Shown here: piece after piece, positions 1 to 4,330 of the stretch
Numbering within the stretch: position 1 is the stretch's first letter
Layout: every line of letters begins with the position of its first letter
Source of the DNA: DASPXY01 sp038227745
GTDB lineage: Bacteria > Planctomycetota > Planctomycetia > Gemmatales > Gemmataceae
Assembly: GCA_038227745.1 (NCBI GenBank)
Contig: JBBRPS010000668.1
Location: 1 to 5,785 of the forward strand
Direction of reading: 5' to 3'
Length of the DNA stretch: 5,785 nt
Notes under the pieces: generated by a model
Seen by the model: the letters and a program-made list of their open reading frames with translations, nothing else
Database searches by the model: none
Told to the model about the DNA's origin: nothing
Position numbers and translations under genes: made by a program

Positions 1-956
1 AACAGCGGCGTGCTGAGGTAGCGCTCGCCGAGGTCGGGCAGGATCACCACGATCAGCTTGCCCTCGTTCTCGGGCCGGCGCGCGACCTCCACGGCGGCGT
101 GGGCCGCGGCGCCGCAGCTGATGCCGCACAGCATCCCCTCCTCGCGGGCCAGGCGGCGCGCCATCTCGAAGCTATCCTCGTCCTTGACCTGAATCACCTC
201 GTCGATGATCTCCAGGTTGAGCACGGCCGGGATGAAGCCGGCGCCGAGGCCCTGGATGCGGTGCCGGCCCGGCTGCAGCTGCTGGCCGTGCATCTTCTGC
301 GTAATGACCGGACTGTTGACCGGCTCGACCGCGATGGCCTTGAAACTCGGCTTGCGCTTCTTGATCACCTCGCTGACGCCGGTGATGGTGCCGCCGGTGC
401 CCACGCCCGAGACGAGGATGTCCACCTTGCCGTCGGTGTCGCGCCAGATCTCCTCGGCGCTGGTGCGGCGGTGGATCTCCGGGTTGGCGGGGTTCTCGAA
501 CTGCTGCGGCATGTACGAGTTGGGGAGGCTCGCCAGCAACTCCTTGGCGCGGGCGATGGCGCCGTTCATGCCCTTGTCGGCGGGCGTCAGCACGACCTCG
601 GCGCCGAAGGCCTTGAGCAGCCGGCGCCGCTCCAGGCTCATGCTCTCGGGCATGGTCACCATCAGCTTGTAGCCGCGCGCGGCGCACACGAAGGCCAGGC
701 CGATGCCGGTGTTGCCGCTCGTCGGCTCGACGATGGTGGTGTCCTTGTTGATCTTGCCGTCGCGCTCGCCGGCGTCGATCATGGCCACGCCGATGCGGTC
801 CTTCACCGACCACAGCGGGTTGAAATTCTCCAGCTTGCCGACGACGGTCGCCTTGGCGTCGCCGACGACGCGGCGCAGCCGTACCAGCGGCGTGTTGCCG
901 ATCGTCTGGGTGATGTCGTCGTAAATCTTCCCGCGGAAGGGTTGGGGGAACGCCAT
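1..956 (-). CDS. cysK: Cysteine synthase A (O-acetylserine sulfhydrylase), 3' end cut by window edge
   Basis: This PLP enzyme makes L-cysteine from O-acetylserine and sulfide in the cytoplasm, the last step of assimilatory cysteine synthesis. Reading from the ATG at 956, 318 complete codons run to the window edge. Visible hallmarks are IGNTPLVRL (19-27), SVKDR with the PLP-binding lysine K52, the substrate loop TSGNTG (79-84), PESMSLERR (103-111), LTPADKGMNGAI (123-134), the phosphate loop GTGGT (186-190), HRIQGLGAGFIP (232-243) and GISCGA (278-283). The frame ends in GERYLSTPL, which in CysK lies close to the C-terminus, so probably only a handful of residues are missing. The start is supported by GGAGG at 964-968, 7 nt upstream. 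No C-terminal CBS domain can follow within the window, so a cystathionine beta-synthase is not formally excluded, but the motifs favour CysK. The gene lies 117 nt downstream of the sulfite oxidase-type gene on the same strand and has its own candidate promoter. Confidence 0.95.
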   Translation of the reverse strand, partial: MAFPQPFRGKIYDDITQTIGNTPLVRLRRVVGDAKATVVGKLENFNPLWSVKDRIGVAMIDAGERDGKINKDTTIVEPTSGNTGIGLAFVCAARGYKLMVTMPESMSLERRRLLKAFGAEVVLTPADKGMNGAIARAKELLASLPNSYMPQQFENPANPEIHRRTSAEEIWRDTDGKVDILVSGVGTGGTITGVSEVIKKRKPSFKAIAVEPVNSPVITQKMHGQQLQPGRHRIQGLGAGFIPAVLNLEIIDEVIQVKDEDSFEMARRLAREEGMLCGISCGAAAHAAVEVARRPENEGKLIVVILPDLGERYLSTPL

Positions 957-963
957 GGGATAG

Positions 964-968
964 CCTCC
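964..968 (-). promoter_or_regulatory. Shine-Dalgarno sequence of cysK
   Basis: GGAGG on the minus strand lies 7 nt before the ATG at 956. It is the clearest ribosome-binding site on the minus strand here and fixes the CysK start just before the conserved IGNTPLVRL region. Confidence 0.8.
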
Positions 969-1005
969 GGCTACAGGGGATGGGGCGACGATAACGGTTG
1001 CGCAG

Positions 1006-1034
1006 AGTGTAGAAAATGCGCGCGCATTCCACAA
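1006..1034 (-). promoter_or_regulatory. Candidate sigma70-like promoter of cysK with a palindrome in the spacer
   Basis: On the minus strand TTGTGG (1034-1029) and TACACT (1011-1006) are separated by exactly 17 nt. They match the sigma70 consensus at 3 of 6 and 4 of 6 positions. Transcription would begin near 999, giving a leader of roughly 43 nt before the cysK ATG. The spacer is almost filled by a perfect 14-bp palindrome (1015-1028). The box matches are modest and planctomycete promoters are poorly defined, so this is a candidate only. Its distance to the start and the presence of a separate regulatory-looking palindrome are the supporting points. Confidence 0.3.
1015..1028. promoter_or_regulatory. 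Perfect 14-bp palindrome upstream of cysK (possible operator)
   Basis: AATGCGCGCGCATT is identical to its own reverse complement and sits 59-72 nt upstream of the cysK start. It falls inside the spacer of the candidate promoter. A dimeric regulator could bind here, but the alternating GC core could also be compositional, and no regulator gene is in the window. Confidence 0.35.
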
Positions 1035-1058
1035 GCCCACGGGCCGCGCCCCGTGGGG
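1033..1058 (+). repeat. 26-bp palindromic repeat element, copy 1
   Basis: This element contains an 8-bp perfect stem, CCCACGGG (1036-1043) and CCCGTGGG (1050-1057), around the 6-nt loop CCGCGC. The same 26 bases occur in reverse complement at 3035-3060 without a mismatch. It lies 15 nt past the stop codon of the sulfite oxidase-type gene and upstream of cysK. As RNA it would form a strong hairpin and could act as a 3' end stabiliser or weak terminator. No U-tract follows it on the minus strand, so a dispersed REP-like repeat is the better description. Confidence 0.75.
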
Positions 1059-1073
1059 GTTTCCGCCTCTGGC

Positions 1074-2246
1074 TCAGATCCCCTCGCCGCCGGTGAACTG
1101 CAGATCGACGTCGAGCGGGAAGCGCGTGTTCTCCTCGGCGAAGGCGTTCATGTCGTAGACCAGCAGCGAGGCGTCACTGCGCTGGTCCAGGATACGGCGC
1201 GTGGCCTCGACCCGCACCGGGCGCGGCCGGCTGTGGTGGATCAGGTAACCGCCGTTGCGCGGGTCGTGCTCGGTTGGTTGCACCCGGCCGCCCGCCGACG
1301 TGGCCCGGACCAGGAGCGCGTAAGCGCCCGGCCGCGCCACCTCCCAGAGGTACTCCCACAACGACCAGGAGTATGGCGCCTGCGGGCCGATCAGTTCGGC
1401 GTCGGCCCAGGCGCCGCCGCCGTCGGTGCTGACCTCGACGCGTGCCACCGCCTCGGGGCCGGCCCAGGCCACGCCGAAGAGGCGGTTGGTGCCGACGCCC
1501 AGCACCTCGTCGGCGTGCGGCCGGATCACCTCGGACTTGACCGCCATCGGCCCGACGATGACTGTCTCCTCGCCCGCCGCGGTCTGCCGCTTCACGGTGT
1601 ACTTGACCGTTTGGTAATAGCCGCGGAACGGCCGGTCGATCACCTCGATGCGGCGCAGCCATTTGACCGAGGCGACGCCGTACCAGCCCGGCACCAGCAG
1701 CCGCACCGGGGAGCCGTGTTCCGGTTCGAGCAGCTCGCCGTTCATGCGCACGGCCAGCAGCGTGTCGGGGTCGAGGGCCTTGGCGAGCGGCAGGCTGCGG
1801 GCGAACGCCATCGGCGCGGGGTGGTCGGACTCGGTGCCGACGTCATAGCCCTCGAAGATCACCTCCACGGCGCCGGGGCGGACGGCCGCCTGCTCCAGGA
1901 GGAGCCGCACCGGCACGCCGGTCCACTCGGCGTGGCCGACCGCTCCCGCGCCCCACTGGACGCCGTGGGCACGGTGGCGCAGGAAGGAACGACCGTTGCC
2001 GGCGCACTCCACCGTCGCGAACACCGACCGTTCGGGCAGGGCGGTTAACTCGTCCCACGTCCATTCGCGCGGCCGCTCGACGCGGCCCTCGACCCAGAGG
2101 CGCCAGCCGTCGAGATCGACGTGCGGCATCTCGAAGTGATTGCGGACGAAAAAGAGCCGGTTGGGCGTCACCCAGCTGCGGACCTGTTCGAGCGGGGTTT
2201 CGCTGTTCTCGGGGGTCGCCGTCACGATCCTGCGCTGCTCAGCCAT
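1074..2246 (-). CDS. Sulfite oxidase-type molybdopterin oxidoreductase without heme domain or signal peptide
   Basis: This is a 390-residue member of the sulfite oxidase family, expected to oxidise sulfite to sulfate at a Mo-pterin centre. The Moco-binding domain occupies about residues 20-205. It shows FFVRNHFEMP (32-41) with R35 aligning to human Arg160, VECAGNGRSF (79-88) with C81 as the Mo ligand, the stretch AEWTGVPV (106-113), EHGSPVRLLVPGWYG (176-190) and VKWLRRIEV (194-202). Y216 in YYQTVKY aligns with the catalytic Tyr343 of human SUOX. The Mo-co dimerisation domain follows (about 225-345), with GVAWAGPEAVARVEVSTDGG (258-277). A tail of about 45 residues (346-390) lies beyond it. No cytochrome b5 domain, Tat motif or signal peptide is seen, so a cytoplasmic enzyme with an unknown acceptor is inferred. 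The ATG at 2246 was chosen because the protein aligns soon after it. An in-frame ATG at 2411 would add 55 low-complexity residues and overlap the upstream dioxygenase gene. No good Shine-Dalgarno sequence is visible. Exact substrate is inferred from family and neighbours. Confidence 0.88.
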   Translation of the reverse strand: MAEQRRIVTATPENSETPLEQVRSWVTPNRLFFVRNHFEMPHVDLDGWRLWVEGRVERPREWTWDELTALPERSVFATVECAGNGRSFLRHRAHGVQWGAGAVGHAEWTGVPVRLLLEQAAVRPGAVEVIFEGYDVGTESDHPAPMAFARSLPLAKALDPDTLLAVRMNGELLEPEHGSPVRLLVPGWYGVASVKWLRRIEVIDRPFRGYYQTVKYTVKRQTAAGEETVIVGPMAVKSEVIRPHADEVLGVGTNRLFGVAWAGPEAVARVEVSTDGGGAWADAELIGPQAPYSWSLWEYLWEVARPGAYALLVRATSAGGRVQPTEHDPRNGGYLIHHSRPRPVRVEATRRILDQRSDASLLVYDMNAFAEENTRFPLDVDLQFTGGEGI

Positions 2247-2320
2247 GTTCGACTCATTGAGAGGCAGAGGAACGAAGGAGCGCGCCGGCGGCCCGTCGCG
2301 CAGCGACACCCCCACAGACC

Positions 2321-2341
2321 CCGCCGGGGCCAGCCCGGCGG
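2321..2341. other. GC-rich hairpin between the dioxygenase and sulfite oxidase genes
   Basis: CCGCCGGG (2321-2328) and CCCGGCGG (2334-2341) form a perfect 8-bp stem around a 5-nt loop. It lies about 50 nt past the stop of the dioxygenase gene and about 75 nt before the start of the sulfite oxidase-type gene, in a 145-nt gap (2247-2391). No T-run follows on either strand, so it is not a classical intrinsic terminator. It may attenuate or punctuate the transcript, or be chance in very GC-rich DNA. Confidence 0.4.
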
Positions 2342-2391
2342 CTCGCCGATCTTCCTTGCTTCCCGTGCCTCGGAATAGGCCCCTATTCGGA

Positions 2392-2925
2392 TCAGATCCC
2401 CGCGGCGTCACTGAACTCCAGCAGCATCGGCTCCTCGCCGCGGCTGCGGTCCGTCAAGGAATAGGTGCCCATGAGGACCAGCGGGGGCGAGTAGATGTGC
2501 AAGGTGACCAGGTCGGCGTCGCCCGCCTGCAAATTGGACACCTGATGCAGGTCGCTGTCCTCGCTGCCGACGACGCTGCCGGGCAGGAGGTCGCGCGAGA
2601 AGACCGCCTTGACGTGGCCGTTCGGCGCGAACTCGAACAGCGTCTCGGTCGCGGTTCCCTCCAGCACGCGCACGGCGCAGCTCGAACCGCGGTGGTCGTG
2701 GATGGGCGAGCGCTGGCCGTTGCGCCAGCACAGCACCCAGAGGTTGTACCACGGAGTGGCGCGGACGAGGTTGCGCCGGTAGGTCCGCTCGGAGTAGCGG
2801 ACGTGCGGCGCGAAATCATCGAGGCCGACATTGAGGTCGGCAAGAGCGGCCGTCAGGGCGCCGAGCGGCGGCCGGTCGCGCAGGCCGTCGAGATAGCGGC
2901 ACAGATCTTCCAGGGTTTGCGCCAT
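2392..2925 (-). CDS. Cysteine dioxygenase (cupin, non-heme iron)
   Basis: This enzyme oxidises L-cysteine with O2 to cysteine sulfinic acid. The 177-residue protein is slightly shorter than the 200-residue mammalian enzyme and carries its active-site set. The first cupin motif is PIHDHRGSSCAVRVLEG (74-90), with iron ligands H76 and H78 and C83 at the place of rat Cys93. YRRNLV (49-54) has R51 at rat Arg60, the carboxylate-binding arginine that separates Arg-type cysteine dioxygenases from Gln-type mercaptopropionate dioxygenases. DLHQVSN (125-131) supplies the third ligand H127, and LHIYSPPL (142-149) has Y145 at rat Tyr157. The ATG at 2925 was chosen because alignable sequence begins shortly after it. 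The frame stays open far upstream, but that part is not dioxygenase-like and crosses an inverted repeat. The Shine-Dalgarno is weak, a G-run about 8 nt upstream. The gene precedes the sulfite oxidase-type gene on the same strand by 145 nt, fitting cysteine-to-sulfite-to-sulfate catabolism. Confidence 0.93.
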   Translation of the reverse strand: MAQTLEDLCRYLDGLRDRPPLGALTAALADLNVGLDDFAPHVRYSERTYRRNLVRATPWYNLWVLCWRNGQRSPIHDHRGSSCAVRVLEGTATETLFEFAPNGHVKAVFSRDLLPGSVVGSEDSDLHQVSNLQAGDADLVTLHIYSPPLVLMGTYSLTDRSRGEEPMLLEFSDAAGI

Positions 2926-2973
2926 TGCGGGGCCCCCACGGGCGAGGAGGTGGCTTCGGGAAGAGCGCTTTTC

Positions 2974-3001
2974 AGGATACCCGAGGGCGCCGGCGACGCA
3001 A
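2974..3001 (-). promoter_or_regulatory. Candidate sigma70-like promoter of the cysteine dioxygenase gene
   Basis: On the minus strand TTGCGT (3001-2996) and TATCCT (2979-2974) are separated by 16 nt. They match the consensus at 3 of 6 and 4 of 6 positions. Transcription would begin near 2967, about 42 nt before the ATG at 2925. The boxes are weak and the surrounding DNA is GC-rich, so confidence is low. Confidence 0.25.
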
Positions 3002-3003
3002 GA

Positions 3004-3081
3004 GCGGAAGACAAGGAGACAAGGAGATCGGGAGCCCCACGGGGCGCGGCCCGTGGGCTTGACTCTCTCCTTGTCTTCCGC
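3004..3081. repeat. Nested inverted repeat in the divergent intergenic region
   Basis: A perfect 16-bp inverted repeat, GCGGAAGACAAGGAGA (3004-3019) and its complement (3066-3081), encloses 46 nt. Within that interval lies copy 2 of the palindromic 26-bp element (3035-3060), so the whole would fold as a hairpin with a second hairpin in its loop. The left arm is followed by a tandem duplication of ACAAGGAG (3011-3018 and 3019-3026), which the right arm lacks. The structure sits between the divergent dioxygenase and DUF1080 genes. It therefore cannot be a 3' terminator for either, unless it ends antisense or upstream-initiated transcripts. It could be a small non-coding repeat insertion or a regulatory structure. 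No flanking target-site duplication was identified. Confidence 0.7.
3035..3060 (-). repeat. 26-bp palindromic repeat element, copy 2
   Basis: This is the exact reverse complement of the 1033-1058 element, 26 of 26 bases, with the same 8-bp stem and 6-nt loop. The flanking bases differ from copy 1, so the repeat unit ends sharply at 26 bp. It lies in the loop of the 16-bp inverted repeat at 3004-3081, in the 5' region shared by two divergent genes. Confidence 0.75.
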
Positions 3082-3137
3082 CGACGGGCGTCTAGTTTGA
3101 GGCCGGGCGGCGTGTGCCGCCGCGCATCGTGTTTCAC

Positions 3138-3148
3138 GAGGGGGGAAG
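3138..3148 (+). promoter_or_regulatory. Shine-Dalgarno sequence of the DUF1080 gene
   Basis: The purine run GAGGGGGGAAG ends 3 nt before the ATG at 3152, with its AGG-GGG core 5-9 nt upstream of it. This supports that start, which also places a signal-peptide-like sequence at the N-terminus. Confidence 0.65.
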
Positions 3149-3151
3149 ACC

Positions 3152-4117
3152 ATGTTGTGGCGACGTTGGGCGCTGCCGCTGTTGGTGCTGCTGGCGGCCG
3201 GCGGCGGCGGACTGTTCTCCGGCGAGGGCAAGGGCGAGGGCGGCTGGGTCGCCCTCTTCAACGGCAAGGACACGACCGGCTGGAAGCTCCGCGCCGAGAA
3301 GATCACGGTCACGAAGTTCTTCGACGCCGATGGCAAGGAGATCCCCGGCGCCAAGAAGGTGAAGGTCGATCAGAAGGAGATGATCCAGGACGCCAAGGGT
3401 AAGCCGCTCCCCGGCGCGAAGGTCGAGGTCCGCGGCAACAAGAAGGTGGTCGTGGACGCCGAGGGCAAGATCCTGCCGAAGGCGAAGGTCGCCAAGGTCG
3501 GCGGCCGCGACGCGGTCGTCACGGCGAAGGGTAAGGAGATCGAGGGGGCAACCGCGAAGAGCGAGACGATCCCCAACCCGAGCGGCTGGATCGTGGAGAA
3601 CGGCGAGCTGATTAGCAGCAAGCCGCACAGCGGCAACGACCTGCTGACCGAGAAGAAGTTCACCGACTTCGAGCTGCACATCGAGTTCCAGGCGACGAGC
3701 AACAGCGGCGTCTACCTGCAAGGGCGTTACGAGATTCAGATCGACAACTCCTTCAAGGCCAAGCCGAAGTACGTCGAGCAGGACGGCAAGAAGGTCGCGG
3801 TGTTCGACAGCCACCAGTGCGGCGCGGTCTACGGCCGGATCGCCCCGAGCAAGAACATGGCGAAGGCGCCGAAGGAGTGGCAGACCTTCCACGTGACCTT
3901 CCGCGGCGCCCGCGGCACCAAGGGCAAGGTGGCGGAGAAGGCGCGCGTGACGCTGGTCTGGAACGGCGAGAAGGTGATCGACAACGCCGAGATCGACGGC
4001 GCGACCGGCGGGGCGCTGGACGGCAACGTGACCGAGCCGGGGCCGCTGCTGCTGCAGGGCGACCATGGCCGTGTCGCCTTCCGCAACATCAAGATCCGCC
4101 CGCTGACGACGAAGTGA
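3152..4117 (+). CDS. Secreted DUF1080 (3-keto-disaccharide hydrolase family, PF06439) protein with an internal repeat insertion
   Basis: This 321-residue protein has an N-terminal signal peptide: MLWRRW, a hydrophobic core at 7-16, then a Gly-rich stretch with possible cleavage around 16-24. There is no lipobox cysteine. Export to the periplasm or beyond is inferred. The family folds as a concanavalin-like beta-sandwich; some members hydrolyse 3-keto-glycosides, and it is greatly expanded in planctomycetes. Domain motifs are WVALFNGKDTTGWK (32-45), GWIVENGELIS (145-155), NDLLTEKKFTDFELHIEF (162-179), SNSGVYLQGRYEIQI (183-197), CGAVYGRIAPSKN (223-235), EWQTFHVTF (242-250), VWNGEKVIDNAEI (269-281), EPGPLLLQGDHG (295-306) and FRNIKIRPL (310-318). 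Between the first two motifs, where close family members normally have a short link, lies a Lys-rich insertion of about 95 residues with four 22-residue repeats. Substrate is unknown. A good Shine-Dalgarno fixes the start, and a strong hairpin follows the stop. Confidence 0.92.
   Translation: MLWRRWALPLLVLLAAGGGGLFSGEGKGEGGWVALFNGKDTTGWKLRAEKITVTKFFDADGKEIPGAKKVKVDQKEMIQDAKGKPLPGAKVEVRGNKKVVVDAEGKILPKAKVAKVGGRDAVVTAKGKEIEGATAKSETIPNPSGWIVENGELISSKPHSGNDLLTEKKFTDFELHIEFQATSNSGVYLQGRYEIQIDNSFKAKPKYVEQDGKKVAVFDSHQCGAVYGRIAPSKNMAKAPKEWQTFHVTFRGARGTKGKVAEKARVTLVWNGEKVIDNAEIDGATGGALDGNVTEPGPLLLQGDHGRVAFRNIKIRPLTTK
3323..3577 (+). repeat. Four tandem 22-residue repeats inside the DUF1080 protein
   Basis: Residues 58-79, 80-101, 102-123 and 124-142 each begin with a unit like DAxGKxLPGAKV: DADGKEIPGAKK, DAKGKPLPGAKV, DAEGKILPKAKV and TAKGKEIEGATA. 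The first three units are exactly 22 residues, and the fourth is truncated as it runs into the next domain motif. The preceding residues, ITVTKFF (51-57), resemble a unit tail, so the array may start with a partial unit. The pattern suggests repeated beta-hairpins turning at GK, with a basic surface. The nucleotide copies have diverged, so the duplication is not recent. PLPGAKVEV also resembles the start of carboxypeptidase-regulatory-like domains, but the period is too short for that fold. Confidence 0.8.
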
Positions 4118-4122
4118 CCGAC

Positions 4123-4155
4123 GCGGCGAGCGGGGCAAGCCGCGCCGCTCGCCGC
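4123..4155 (+). terminator. Probable transcription terminator of the DUF1080 gene
   Basis: Beginning 6 nt after the TGA at 4115-4117, an 11-bp perfect stem (GCGGCGAGCGG at 4123-4133 with its complement at 4145-4155) closes over an 11-nt loop. It is followed by the moderately T-rich CACTTCTTGCTTGCC. The position and strength fit a terminator, though the missing U-run makes it non-canonical. It would insulate the downstream glycosyltransferase gene from read-through. Confidence 0.6.
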
Positions 4156-4312
4156 CACTTCTTGCTTGCCTCCGGTTTTCCCCTCAGTTCTTCCCCTGCC
4201 TCTCAACAGGTGCCGCAGCCCAGCAGGGTGCCGCGAGACTCGGCTTGTCTCCGGAAGGCAACACCGGTAGAGTTTGGCCGCCGCCGTGCAGGCGCCCGAT
4301 CATGGCACGCCC

Positions 4313-4320
4313 GAGGAAGG
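4313..4320 (+). promoter_or_regulatory. Shine-Dalgarno sequence of the glycosyltransferase gene
   Basis: GAGGAAGG ends 10 nt before the ATG at 4331. The spacing is slightly long but acceptable, and it decides in favour of this ATG over the TTG at 4274. The rest of the 4156-4312 gap shows no recognisable promoter or gene. Confidence 0.5.
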
Positions 4321-4330
4321 ATACCCGGCC

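Noticed and set aside
172..1032. Minus-strand frame of 286 codons overlapping cysK in another phase
   Set aside because: Its translation is Arg/His/Gly-rich with no motif, while the other phase gives an intact CysK.
99..2048. Long plus-strand open frame of 649 codons opposite cysK and the sulfite oxidase-type gene
   Set aside because: It is antisense to two genes with clear catalytic motifs, has low-complexity Ala/Arg/Asp/His-rich composition, and spans the intergenic gap. It is a GC-rich shadow frame.
3059..3098. TTGACT (3059-3064) as a -35 box for the DUF1080 gene, with TAGTTT (3093-3098) as -10
   Set aside because: The spacing is 28 nt, far too long, and the first box is partly inside the repeat element; no acceptable -10 lies at 16-18 nt.
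2926..3354. N-terminal extension of the cysteine dioxygenase frame up to 3354
   Set aside because: The extension crosses the nested inverted repeat and overlaps the start of the divergent DUF1080 gene; dioxygenase-like sequence begins only after the ATG at 2925.
2140..3402. Plus-strand frame of 420 codons across the dioxygenase gene and the intergenic region
   Set aside because: It is antisense to the dioxygenase and runs into the DUF1080 gene in a wrong phase; no family features are seen.
3134..4138. Minus-strand frame of 334 codons opposite the DUF1080 gene
   Set aside because: It mirrors the whole DUF1080 gene and has the Leu/Ala/Asp/His-rich look of an antisense shadow.
4235..4251. Small hairpin GAGAC/GTCTC upstream of the glycosyltransferase gene
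   Set aside because: A 5-bp stem with a 7-nt loop is expected by chance and has no other supporting signal.
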